Positions 19,868-30,800 of a stretch of DNA of 64,000 nt are shown here, piece by piece (position 1 is the stretch's first letter; each line of letters begins with the position of its first letter). The position numbers and the translations under genes were made by a program. The notes beneath the pieces are model-generated. The model searched no databases and was not told the origin of the DNA. It worked only from the letters and a program-made list of their open reading frames with translations. The stretch is from NCBI GenBank assembly GCA_963575745.1, contig CAUYUJ010003571.1, positions 1 through 64,000 of the forward strand. The letters run 5' to 3'. This DNA comes from Prorocentrum cordatum. Taxonomy: Eukaryota; Sar; Dinophyceae; Prorocentrales; Prorocentraceae.

Positions 19868-22800
19868 ATGCCTCCAAAGAAGCGGAAGGTCGCCCCAAAG
19901 CTCCCATCTGAGCAGCCCGGACTGGTCGACATCGGCCATAAGAAGATCAAACAAGAGATCCCCGAGGCCGCGCGTTTCTTGCTTTCGTGTGTGTTGGCAC
20001 GTTGCGCGCGCGATGCGCTTGACCCACCAACGCCGTGTATGCTCATGTAGCGCTGCATGCCCGCCATAGATGGACCCGCGTGCCCCGAATGGTGCCACTC
20101 CCGATCGCTGGACTCATCGCCCTCTGCCTGCAACGCCCGTGGATACTGGAGGCGCGGCTTTCGCGAACGACCCCTCTGACCCGACCCCCCCCCCCCCAAA
20201 CGTAACGTGCGATTCGGAGGCGATGGCGACATCGACGACGACAACGCCGACGATGACGACGACATGTACGACGACGCCGACGACCATGACGAGGACGAGC
20301 GAGGGCGACGATGACGACGCCGACGATGACGACGGCGACGTAGAGCACGGCTATGACGACGGCGAAAACGGGCGATGACGATGAGGATGACGAGACGGAG
20401 CAGGACCAGGAGTGGGATTTAGCTGCGGACCCCCAGTCGAATACGGAGACCGATGAGGAGGAGGACGAGGATGGGCAGGAGCAGGAGGGCGATACGGATG
20501 AGGAGAAGGAGGATGAGAGGAAGGAGGATAACCCCTTTGGGGTAGATGTTTTGGTTTCTCGGGCCGACGTTGAGATTTATGTCGTGGAACCTGTTCGCGG
20601 CCATGGCCCGCCGTGGCCAGATGTGCCCCTTCGTTCCTTATCACGCGTGTCTCGGTGTGGCACGACGACTGCGCGTTGGCATGTGAGGTCGACGCTGGCG
20701 ACGGCGATTGCACGAAACATAAATTGAGTATGGACCGACCGTCCTGGCATTCCTATAACCCTACCACGACATGTTCTTAGAACCCCAAAATTTTCTAAGA
20801 CCAAAAACACTGTTCTTAGAACATAAATCTAATGTGATAAAACAAAACAGACTCCGCCAGAAATGTCCTAAGAATATTCCGTGGAAACTACAGAGGGTTC
20901 TTAGAACATTGCTTGGTGGGGCTATAGGCAAGCCAGGACGCTTCGCCACTGCTTGACTAAACAATCTCTACAGGGAAAGGCAGCACCGGCAGCGAGTTCA
21001 GGATCGGCCCCTTCGACCCCGGCAACACCGGCGCTGGCGACCCCGCCGAAGACGGCCCTGAAGGGCGGCATGCACCTGCCGCCGTCAGGGGCGGCGAAGT
21101 TCACCATCGGCCCGGTGGCGAAGAAGGCGAGGGGGCGTGTGGCCACGGGGCTCGCCGTTGGTAAGACGAAGACGGCTGGGACGCCGATCATGAAAGCTCT
21201 CGCAGGAGGCGCCACTCCCCCGCCACTCCCCAAGGTCAGCGCGAAGGTGCTGGTCGCAGCCAAGGCCAAGTCGGCGCCGCCCACGCCGCTCCCAGCCGCG
21301 GCGCCGCCGCCTCCAGCGACGGCCCAGCCGCTCCCAGCGACTGCCAAGTCGCCGCCCCAGCTGGCAGAGCCCTCGACCTCCGGAGACAAGAAGAAAAAGA
21401 AGAAGAAGAAGAAGGTCACGCAGGCGACGGAGCTCGCGGCGCCTGCAGCGCAGACAGCCCCGACCAAGGCCGCGCCGCCTGCAGCGACAGGAGTGCCGAT
21501 GACGCCGCCGGCGACGGCCGCAGGTGTGCAGTCGCCCGCGCCGAAGTCGTCGACGCCGAACACGCTCTCGGTGGACGTGCTGAAGCAGATGTTCGCAGCG
21601 GCCGCTGAGAGCAACGGCACCAACCTGCAGGACATCATGACGTCGATGGGTTGGACGCCGCCTGCTTCGTCTGGCGCGGCCTCCTCGCTCGAGGGCGCCA
21701 AGCCCGCGGCTGCCGATGCTGACGCTGCAGATCCACACGAGGAAGGTGAAGCTGAGGCAAATGAGGAGGCGGAGGAGGAGGAGGAGGAGGAGGAGGAAGA
21801 GGAGGAAGAAGAAGAAGAAGACAAGGAGGAAGACGAGGAGGAGGACGCCGATGGAGACGCTGCTGGCGCGGGCGCAGGTGGCGCCGCGGGCGGCGCTGGC
21901 GACAACGCCGAGGGCGAGGACGATGCTGATGAGGAAGAGGAGGAAGAGGAGGAGGAGGAGGAAGCAGACGCCGAGGGCGGCGGAGTCAGCGCCTCAGCCG
22001 AGACGGAGCCGCAGCAGGACAACGACAGCGCTGCGAATCTGAAAAAGCTCAAGCAGAAGCAGTGCCAGGCGAAGCTCGAGGCCGCAGCCAAGGGCCAGTG
22101 CAACGCGAGTTCGCATAAGAAGGAGTGGGATAGGTTCTGGGTCTCCCAATCGGAGTTCGGGATCGGATGATGTTCTAGAAGCTGCTGTCTTCCAGACATC
22201 CCCCATTATGTAGTTGCTGTCTCCTTACGGGGGCCCCCTTTCCCCATCATGGCTTGTCGAACTCATAAGATCCGATTATATTGCTGCGCCGATCTCGGCC
22301 TTGCCGACCCTCTGCTCAGAGGCCCGCGCCTTCTGATCAGGGCGGGCGCTCAATGTCGGCATGGTCGATGTCGGCGTCGGCGCATATAGCCGCCGCTACA
22401 CGCCCCCCTCGTGCCAGACGTGCCCCAGGTTCAGTCGCAAGAGGAAGTTGCCCCCGAAGCTGCAGGAGATGTTCTCCAAGGACAAGCATGCCTTGTTCAA
22501 CCAGTTCATTCTGGTCGGGGAGGACTTCAACAAGCTCGAGGCGTTCTACGAGAGGGTGGAGGAGAAGAAAAACACGGAGCGGCAGCTGTGGAAGCTCGTG
22601 CCCAAGAAAGACCTGCACCTGTACTACCGCCAGGATTCGCCGCGGAGGAGGGATGATATGAGGAGGTGGGGAGGACTAGGGAACGAAGAGGATGAGAAGG
22701 AGGAGGAGGAGGAGAGGAGGAAACAAACAAGGAGGAGGAGGAGGAGGAGGAGGAGGAGGAGGGAGGTGGGAGGTATACCAGGGAGGAGGGGGGAGGGAAC

Positions 22801-24472
22801 GGCGGCGGGTCGACCCAGGAGAAGATCCCGGAGGTCGTGAAAATGCGCCACGAGAAAGGCCAGTGGGAGAAGGACAACGACTTCCCGGACGACGAGGAGA
22901 GCCGCCATTACTGGGTCCGCTCCTTCTCTTCCTCCTCCTCCTCCTCCTCCTCATCATCATCATCTTCCTTATCCTTCTCCTTCTCCTTTCCCCCGCCCCG
23001 TCCTCTTCCGCCTGCTCACTCCTCCTCGTTGCTTCTCCCTCGCTCCTCCTCATCCTTCTCCTCCTCCTACTTCCCCTCCTCCTCCTCCTCCTCCTACTTC
23101 CCCTCCTCCTCCTCCTCCTCCTCCTCCTCCTCCTCCTCCTCCTCCTCCTCTCCTCCTCCTCCTCCTCCTCCTCCTCCTCCTCCTCCTCCTCCCACTATCC
23201 TGACATTGCAATCCTGTCAGTCCTGTCCATTTTCGCGAGCGAGGGCGAATGGCCGAGCCCGCGTGCCTCGACCCCTGGGTGCTTGGACTCATTTTCCTCC
23301 TCCTCCTCTTCCTCCTTCTCCTCCTCCTCTACCTCATCTTCTTCCCCCTCGTTACCCTCCTCTCCTCCTTCCTCCTCCTCTTAACCTCCTCCTCCTCCTC
23401 CTCCTCCTCCCCCTCATCCTCCTCCCCTCCCTCCTCCATCTGCCCTCCTCCATTGTTATTTTCCTCCTCCTCTCCTCCTCCTCCTCCTCCTCCTCCTCCT
23501 CCTCCTCCTCCTCCTCCTCCCCTCCTCCTCCCCTCCTCCTCCCCCTCCTCCTCCTTCCTCCTCCTCCTCCTCCCTCCTTCCCCTCCTCCCCTGGACTTTT
23601 CAAACCCATTTTGGCCCCCTCCTCCTCCTCCTCCTCCTCCTCCTCCTCCTCCTTCTCCTCCTCGTCCTCTTCCTCCTCCTCTGGGCGCTCTTCTCCCTGT
23701 CCCCAGGTCCCTGCCGGCAAGGTGCTGAAGAAAGACCATTCCAAGTCGGAGAAGACTGGCATGAGGGGCTCTGGTGACATCTCAGATGACCCCTCAAAAT
23801 TCATCGAGGGGTCCGGCCTCCTGCAGAGCCTCCGCCCCACGGATGACGCTGCTGCTCGGGACTTCTGGAAGGTCGTCGGCAGCGTCCCAAAGCCCAAAGC
23901 GAGCCCGAGGACCCTGGCGCGCAACCCAACTCCTTCACCCCAGTTATGTCATTGCTGCCAGACTCACGAGTCTGACTTCGGACATTTTGTCCACGCCCAT
24001 GGTTCCTGGGCCCTCCTGGCGTGCCGCGTGTGGTTTTGGCCTCTTGGGGCCGTCGTTCCCCTGGGGCCCTGGGGATTCGGACCTCGGGGCTTATCCAAGC
24101 CCCATCGGGTTTTGGGGTGGGTGGTCGACAGCCGACAGATTCAAGGTCGAACGTAGATCTACGTTCGACCTTGAATCTGTCGGCCTCAACCCCAGCCAGT
24201 GCCTTAATATTATTGGTAACCCTAGCAGGCAGCAGCAGAACAACGACGACAAGGAGGGCAAGCCAGTCACGGTGGTCGAGCTCGCCCGGAGCACGAATGC
24301 CAGCCTGCTGAAGGCCATGGTGGACGCGAAGAAGGCCGCTGTTTCGATCTCTGGCCTCGAGTACTCGGAGACCCTCGTGGAGGCCCTGAACGATTTCTAC
24401 TCCAGGATGGAGACGCTGTACAAGACGGTGGAGGCCAGACGACGACAACGACCACGAGGACGACCACGACCA

Positions 24473-24504
<32 letters not shown>

Positions 24505-24679
24505 GCTACGACGACAACGACGACAACGACAGCGGCGGCGGCGGCGACGACGACGACGACAATGACGACCACGACGACGACCACGACCACGACGGCGATG
24601 ACGACGCTGACGACGACGACAACGACGGTGACGCCGACGCCGACGACGACGACGGCGACGATGACGGCGGCCGAAGACG

Positions 24680-24713
<34 letters not shown>

Positions 24714-25167
24714 CGACGACCACGACGACGACCACGACCACGACGGCGATGACGACGCTGACGACGACGACAACGACGACGACGCCGACGCCGACGACGG
24801 CGCCGACGCCAACGACAACGACGGCGACGATGACGGCGGCTGAGGACGACGGCGACAACAGCGGCGACGGCAACGACTGCAGGGCAAGCTGCGGGACGGC
24901 AAGGACCAGAAGGCGGACTACAGCGAGCTCCCCACTATAAGATACGCTGCGCGTCCACCGACTAGCCATCGCTCGGACGTCCATTCCATGTGTTTTTGTC
25001 GGTTTCGTGCGTGGCTTTTGCCACATGATCAAGGATGTTCCTCGATGGTCCTCGCCGAAGGAAAAAACGCACACGTCCGAGCGATGCCAAGCCGAGGGGC
25101 TGGGCCCACGGCTCGGGCGGGAGGGGAGGGTATTCACCTATTCTATCCTCCATGGAAGATAAGATAG
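19868..25167 (+). CDS. Large multi-exon hypothetical protein with NLS-like start
   Basis: Inferred exons: 19868-19966, 20974-22152, 22442-22633, 22819-22914, 23707-23898, 24233-24433 and 24883-25167, about 747 residues, every junction drawn in phase 0. Exon 1 begins MPPKKRKVAPK, which resembles a nuclear localisation signal. Exon 2 is Ala/Pro/Lys-rich, then contains SVDVLKQMFAAAAESNGTN, a long Glu run, and KKLKQKQCQAKLEAAAKGQC...KKEWDRFW. Exon 3 has MFSKDKHALFNQFILVGEDF and Glu/Lys helices, exon 4 KMRHEKGQWEKDNDFPDDEE, exon 5 GKVLKKDHSKSEKTG...FWKVVG, exon 6 an ordered helical block (SLLKAMVDAKKAAVSISGLE). The function is unknown; it looks like a dinoflagellate lineage family. Donors include GC (19967, 23899, 24434), GA (22153, 22634) and GT (22915). 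Introns hold GAG, CTC and GAC tracts. The 22153-22441 junction and the C-terminal tail after about 24950, which lies in a foldback, are the least certain. Confidence 0.55.
20773..20907. repeat. Three GTTCTTAGAAC palindromic words in intron 1
   Basis: The 11-nt near-palindrome GTTCTTAGAAC is at 20773-20783, 20812-20822 and 20897-20907, with partial versions TTTTCTAAGACC (about 20801) and TGTCCTAAGAATA (about 20863). The A/T-rich segment differs from the surrounding GC-rich DNA. Confidence 0.8.
22634..22818. repeat. (GGA)n intron
   Basis: The intron between exons 3 and 4 is mostly AGG/GGA triplets. Borders read CGCCAG|GATTCG and ACCCAG|GAGAAG, so CAG|GA occurs at both ends. Confidence 0.65.
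22915..23706. repeat. (CTC)n-filled intron
   Basis: About 790 bp, mostly CTC/TCC triplets, with a unique island at 23195-23290. Borders are TGG|GTCCGC and CCCCAG|GTCCCT; the CTC tract would serve as a very long polypyrimidine tract. Confidence 0.7.
24131..24184. repeat. Perfect 54-bp palindrome, no spacer
   Basis: Bases 24131-24157 are the exact reverse complement of 24158-24184. The centre is GTAGATCTAC and the arm includes GACAGATTCAAGGTCGAACG. It sits in the inferred intron 23899-24232. The first mismatch is 24130/24185. Confidence 0.97.
24440..24850. repeat. (GAC)n-rich intron DNA
   Basis: GAC/ACG triplets with two near-identical sub-blocks (about 24563-24625 and 24705-24770), indicating a segmental tandem duplication inside the microsatellite. 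Contained in the inferred intron 24434-24882. Confidence 0.85.
24967..25086. repeat. Imperfect foldback, 14-bp perfect arms
   Basis: CATCGCTCGGACGT at 24967-24980 is inverted at 25073-25086; pairing continues loosely through GTGTTTTTG and AAAAAACGCAC. A MITE-like stem-loop of about 120 bp. The C-terminal frame of the preceding gene runs through it. Confidence 0.8.
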
Positions 25168-25194
25168 GTGATCGGCAGTGGGAGCCGGACGGGT

Positions 25195-25285
25195 CGGCAG
25201 TGTAGATAAGATAGGATAGGACGGATAGGTGATCGGCATGCAGTAGGATAGGATAGGATAGGATAGGATAGGATAGGACGGGGAC
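25195..25285. repeat. (GGATA)n pentanucleotide repeat
   Basis: Seven or more tandem AGGAT units at 25243-25278, with scattered GATAAGATAGGA units from about 25155. Confidence 0.9.
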
Positions 25286-25289
25286 GGAT

Positions 25290-26055
25290 CAGCAGAGGGA
25301 CTGAGACAAGAAAGTTGGAGGAGGGGCCCTGGGCCCCTCCTGGGGCCCACATCCACCGCGGCGCTCAGCTGCGTCCAGCCGTGGCAACGAGGGCCCCCGA
25401 CGGGATGGTTGCGACCGCCCGAGCCCCCGCGCCCGCGTCGGGGTCGCCCCGCGGCCAGAGCGGATCAGTAAAGAGCTCGACTGGTGGGGGGAGAGGAAGA
25501 AGGTGGCGCAGAGCATGCGCACGCAGGCTATGAAAAGCGGGAGTGACGGCGCGGCGGGCAAGCGCAGGCGTGGCGGGTGATGACCCTTCGGAGGCGACGA
25601 TCGGGGCGAATATAGCCCAGGGGCGGGCATCACACGCATTCGCATGGGAGCCTCGCCGAAAGCCAAGGACTCTCGGCGCCTGCATGAATGCATGTCTTGC
25701 TTACCCCTGGGCCATTCGCCCTCATCGTCACCCCCGGGTCTGTTTGAAGGGCGTCGCTGGGTCCGAGCCGCCAGCCACCTCGCCCCTCTAAGATGTTATA
25801 GCCCCCCCAACCTCCAGGTGGCGGCCAAGGCTCAGCGTGCGCGGGGGCCAGGCTATCATTGTTCGGGCGTTGACTGGGTGGCTCCCGCTGTATCGCGACC
25901 CCGGGGGGGGTGCAAGTTGTGGGCGCCTCGTGCGGGGGATCTACTCGACGCCCGAGCGCTTTAGGTTCCATAGGTTGCCTGAACTTCGGCGCGAGGGATC
26001 GCCGCGCTAGACCAGCAAACGCGCCCTTCGGCTGGCGGCCCCTCCCTCGCCCCGA
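25290..26055. other. Intergenic, no gene recognised
   Basis: GC-rich unique DNA with several overlapping open frames and no recognisable domain. Confidence 0.4.
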
Positions 26056-26056
26056 G

Positions 26057-26059
<3 letters not shown>

Positions 26060-26092
<33 letters not shown>

Positions 26093-26093
26093 A

Positions 26094-26168
<75 letters not shown>

Positions 26169-26173
26169 AAAGA
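26060..26173. repeat. (GA)n microsatellite
   Basis: Long GA dinucleotide runs with two short A8-like interruptions. Confidence 0.95.
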
Positions 26174-26219
26174 GAGGCGGAGGATAAGGATAAGGCTGGG
26201 CAAGGAGAATCGGGGGGAT

Positions 26220-26345
26220 GGGTAGAGGAGGAGGAGGAGGAGGAGGAAGAGGATGAGGAAGAGGAGGACGGAAATGAGGACTGTCTGACTGACTGACTGA
26301 CTGACTGACTGACTGACTGACAGACGGACGGACTGACTGACTGAC
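26220..26345. repeat. (GAG)n then (GACT)n
   Basis: GAG triplets at 26225-26280 and a tetranucleotide GACT tract at 26283-26345, interrupted by CAGACGGACG. Confidence 0.9.
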
Positions 26346-26556
26346 TGGCCGACTCACTGGACTATGGCGCTCCACGTGCGACCGAAGGTCCTCGACAGAT
26401 CCCACACTCCCCAGAGTGCTCGGATACTGGTCGGTCGAAGAGCATGCACCCCCAGAGTTTTGTCGGGGCGTGAGTCGGGGCAGGAGGATACGGGTATAGG
26501 AGATTAGGGGCTTGGGCAGGCGGAGGATGAGTCAGGAGCATGAGTGGAAGTATAGA

Positions 26557-26740
26557 AGTAGAGGAGGAGGAGGAGGAGGAGGAGGAGGAGGAGGAGAAGG
26601 AGGGGGATGAGGGGAAGGAGGAGGAAGAGGAGGAGGAGGAACAGGAAGAGGAGGAGGAGGAGGAGGAGGAGGAGGAGGGGGAGGAGAAGGAGAAGGAGGA
26701 GGAAGAGGAGGAGGAGGAGGAGGAGGAGGGGGGGGGGGGA
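26557..26740. repeat. (GGA)n microsatellite
   Basis: About 180 bp of GGA/GAA triplets, upstream of the next gene. Confidence 0.9.
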
Positions 26741-27032
26741 AGGGACCCGACGATCCTCACCTCCTGAATTCTATCGGCCAATCCCCTCGGAAGGGGGTGA
26801 CGCTGCCACCTGGTCAACGCCGACGCGGGCCCAGCCTGAATGAGGAGGAAAAGGAAGGAGGAGGAGGAGGAGGAAAAGGACGAGGAGGAGGAAGAGGAGG
26901 CTCGAAGGGGTTCCAAGAGGGCCCCATGGCCGTAGCCACTTGGGGCCAAGACGAGCTCAGCGGCAGAGCGACAGCCGCAGCACGCGCTGCCAACCCGAGC
27001 AGCAGCAGCAGCGCAACAGCGCAGCAGGCGCC

Positions 27033-27669
27033 ATGCCCCCAAAGGGGAAGGGCAAGGACAAGACCAACGCGAAGAGGAAGGACAAGGACAAGACCACCGG
27101 AGAGAGGCCGCCCGAGAAGGGCAAGGGCAAGGGCAAGGGCAACGGCGGGGACACGGGCAGCAGCGGGAGCCACGGACCAGCCAGCAGGCGCAACCGCAGC
27201 AGGAGCAGGTCGCGCGGCCCATCGACGCCGAGCCGATTCCAGCCCTTCGAGTACCCCAAGCCGCACGTCACGTACAGTGAGGAGCGGCAGATTTACACGA
27301 AAACGTGGCACTCGTCGTATACAGAGTGGTGGTGGGATGGCCGCTGGAAGCTAGCAACTTGGAGATGCACCGACGTACACTTCGATGGGATGAGTGCCCA
27401 GCTTGCGGGGCGCTGCCCCCCCCCCCTCCGCCCCACCGGGGCCCGAGGGAGGGGGGGGGGGTTCTACGCCAAAAACCTTCATTTTTTCACAAGTTTTGAC
27501 GCTCGACCTATATGTTTGTTAACGGGCTTTCTTATAAGAAAGCCCGTTAACAAACATATAGGAGGGGGAGGGGGAGAGGTGGGCGTGGCACCACAAGCTG
27601 GATACACAACCCATTAACATCGTCGAGGACGGCGGCGTCAAGGAGGTCTGGGAATGGAGCTACAACTGA
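27033..27669 (+). CDS. Short basic, Trp-rich hypothetical protein, two exons
   Basis: ATG 27033 starts MPPKGKGKDKTNAKRKDKDK, a Lys/Gly-rich tail of about 45 residues, then an RS-type patch (RRNRSRSRSRGPS), then an aromatic segment (PFEYPKPHVTYSEERQIYT, HSSYTEWWWDGRWKLATWRC). A second exon from about 27577 reads WAWHHKLDTQPINIVEDGGV and KEVWEWSYN to TGA 27667-27669. The intron covers roughly 27375-27578; the exact donor is unclear (GT at 27378 or later). It contains poly-C/poly-G runs and the 56-bp palindrome. The basic and RS parts suggest nucleic-acid binding, which is inference. I do not recognise the family. The 3' end is duplicated in tandem. Confidence 0.55.
27507..27562. repeat. Perfect 56-bp palindrome, no spacer
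   Basis: Bases 27507-27534 are the exact reverse complement of 27535-27562. The centre is CTTATAAG and the arm includes TATGTTTGTTAACGGGCTTT. It lies inside the intron of the gene at 27033. The first mismatch is 27506/27563. Confidence 0.97.
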
Positions 27670-27800
27670 GCTCGCTGCGTGCAGGACAGCTCTAGGGGGC
27701 CACGCGGCCATGCGACCCAAGGAGGTCGGGAATGGAGCTACAACTGCATGAGCTTGCTGCGTGCAGGACAGCTCTAGGGGGCCACGCGGCCATGCGACCC
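27640..27800 (+). repeat. 79-bp tandem duplication of a gene 3' end
   Basis: 27640-27718 and 27719-27800 are near-identical (AAGGAGGTC...CATGCGACCC). Copy 1 contains the last codons and stop of the gene at 27033; copy 2 has a one-base and a small insertion difference (GTCGGG; CTGCATGAG), so it no longer ends the same way. Confidence 0.9.
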
Positions 27801-27890
27801 TTGCAGCTGCGCGTCGCGCTTACATCATCAGTCTACTTCTCCTTGCTCCTTGGTATAGAAGCAACGTCAGCGAGCGCGCGAGTCTCCAAG

Positions 27891-30800
27891 ATGCAGCACC
27901 CATCCCTCCAGGCCCGCCCCTCTCTCAGAGGCGGGCCTGGATGGATGGGTGCCCCAGCGAATCGCACCGCCGCCGACGTTGCTTCCTTGTCAATCGACGA
28001 GGCGCGGGGGGAGAAGGAGAAGGAGGAGGAGGAGGAGGAGGATGAACGCCCGGCGCCAGGTACCTTGGCCCGCCCAGGGCCACCTGGAGGAGACGACATC
28101 GCGCCCGCGAACAAGAAGCAGAAGCTGAACGACTGCATGCGCGAGAGCCCCTTCTTCAGAAAACTTGTGGACCGCATAGGCTCTCCGCCTTCCGCCCTCG
28201 CCCTCGCCCCCCCTCTCCTCCAACCCCTCCTCCTCCACTTCCTCGTCCTCGTCGTCCCTCTCCCCCTCTTTCTTCTCCCCCTCGTTCTCCTTCTCCTCCT
28301 CCTCGCCCTCGGGTCGTTATCCTTCTATCCTCCGTCTCCTCCTCCTCCTCCTTCTCCTCCTCGCCATCGTCGTCGTCGTCGTCGTCATCCACCTCCTGCT
28401 CGCCCCCCTTACCCCCCGCCCCCCCCCTCCGCCTTGCCGCCCTCGCGAGGCCGAGGGGCCCACTTCACCGACCTGAGGTGCCTCGCCGAGTCGCTCGCGG
28501 AGGAGTGCCCCACCGAGGCGACCGACTGCATTCGCCACTTCAGCCGCCTGGGTGCCAACGGGAAGCACGCCAGCCACATAGAGCGAGATTTTCACAGGAG
28601 CGCGTTGTTTTTGCTTGCGTTCCTCCTCTAATCGTCCTCGGGGCGCGTCGCTGCCCGCTGCCCCGGTGCCCGGGGGAAAGATGACGAGGAGGAGGCGGAT
28701 GAGGAGGCGGAGGAGGAGGATGGGGGAGGAGGCAGAGAGCGGGGAGGAAGAGGAGGAGGAGGATAGGGATGATAAGGAACATGACGAAGATGAGGAGGAG
28801 GAGAAGGGGGAAGAGGAGGAGGAAAAGGAGGAGGAAGAGGATGAGGAGCATAGGAAGAGGGAAGAGGAGGAGGAGGAAGAAGAGGAGGTGGAGGACGAGA
28901 GCGCTGAGGGAGGAGGGGGACGAGGAGGAGGATAAGTAGAAACGCATTCGGAGGAGCAGGGTGAGGAGTAGGATGAGGATGAGGTCGCACCCTGTTTGGG
29001 TGCTAGCGCGTGCCTGACTTCAAAACCGCTCCCATGGTGGTTCGGCCCGAAGTTGGGCTTCGATCTTGAGCCCTGCGAGCTGAAGCTGCCGCTGGAGACC
29101 GTGCAATCCTACACTCTGGTCCCGACGGTCGTGCATGTGATGCCGATGTACAAGATGTTCAGGGCGCTGTGGCAAGCGGGGCCGTTGCAGCGATCTGTGA
29201 GTCTGACGGGGCGCGAGGGCGCTGCCGGAATCAATTCGTTTTGGCGGAATTCTGTAGGGGCCTCATGGGCTCGCGCCCACCCGGAGCTGGCAGGGCGCAC
29301 CGTGGACGATCTCTCGCGCACCCTGGGAGTCGTCATCCACGTGGACGGAGTGGAGGTCCGTCGGCGGGGATAGCGCTCGAAACTTTTACTTAGTGCCCAT
29401 CTCTTGGGGCAAAAGTTAGACGACGGTTCTAAACCCAATGCGATCCCCAGGTGTTCAAGAACACCGAGTTCATAGTGTTCAGTTGGAGCACAATTCACAC
29501 CGCAGGCCGCCTGCTCAGCTGCACTCACTAACTTTGTCGCATGCCCCCCCCCCCAACCCCGAAACCCGAAATGACCAGGAATTGGGGCGATGGTGCAGGG
29601 CAGAGTTGGAGTGCGGCGGATTCTCTTTAAGGGGGCACGTGCGTCTGGGATTGCAAGTTCCCGATCCTGTGCTTGCCGGGCGCATTGGTGAGCAAGGCGT
29701 CATCTCGAGACGCGATGATGATCGAGGCGAAGCGGGGGAAAGGGGAACCCCATTTGAGGCGCTCGGCTTTGGCGCCCCAGCTAACGCCGAGTGCTCTCGT
29801 TGCTGGGAGCTCCCCCATCCACGCGTTCGCGTCGATCGAGGTTTGTAGATATATCTCTTGGGACCTCAGCGTGATGGCTCAGGGGTGCGTCCCGCCTGTC
29901 GACTACAACGCAACCGAGCTGCCTGAAGCTGGGGCGCCTCTTGCAGGAGGGTTTCGAGGGGTGTACGTCGGCATCAAGGGCGATCGCAAAAGCAGGTGCC
30001 TATAGCCCAACATCCGATCGCACATATGCCGACGCGCGCCCCTCGAAACCCTGCCCCAGGCGCGAGTGTCATTTCACCGCTTTGCGTTTTCCGACCTGCC
30101 CCGTTGGTCTGAACCCCCAACCCCTCAAAATTTCCCCGTCGATGTGGAACTGAATTCGGCCGATGCGCAATGGCGCTTTCTTTGCGAAAGCGGGCGGGCT
30201 TCTCCGACCGCCATTACAACGCCACGTTCATATGCGAGCGTTGTCTCGCTTGCAAGCTCACGAAGAAAGGCTTGCAAGGGATGGAGGGGGAAAGAAGAGG
30301 AGGAGGAGGAGGAGGAGGAGGAGGAGAAGGAAAAGAAGAAGAAGAAGGAGGAGGAGGAGGAGGAGAAGGGCCAGGGCCGGCCGGGCCAGGAGGAGAAGGA
30401 GGCTAACAGCAACATAAAACAGAGGGTTGAACACAGGTTGACGGGTTGAACCACGAGGGCGAGCAGGAGGATAGCGAAGGAGGAGGGTGAGGAAGATGAT
30501 GAGGAAGTAGGAGGAGGGGGAGGAAGAGGAGGGAATCGGGATGCCCTTGATAGGCATCCCCGAGTACAACTTTGGCGACGCCACCTTTAATGCAGGCTGG
30601 CGCGCAACGGAGATGGACCACACGCAGTGGCTCGCTTCTGTTGAACGTCGCAGCCCTTTCACTGTAGTGCCGGGGTTTCATCTTGAAACCATGTGGGGGG
30701 ACTTGCTGCACGATTGGTATCAGGGCACAGCGGCGGACGCCATATCAAATGGTTTGGTTGAGCTGGTCGAAGGCAGACACGTTGGCGATTCTCACGGCAA

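Noticed and set aside
22837-24156. A 439-codon frame running through the CTC tract at 22915-23706
   Set aside because: Its middle is poly-Ser/Pro from CTC triplets; only the two ends are coding, and TGG|GT and CCCCAG|GT borders allow splicing between them.
24481-24843. Poly-Thr/Asp open frame
   Set aside because: It is the GAC microsatellite read in frame; it sits between two exons in a proposed intron.
25195-25285. Telomere-like repeat
   Set aside because: The unit is GGATA, not the TTTAGGG expected in this group, and it is short and internal.
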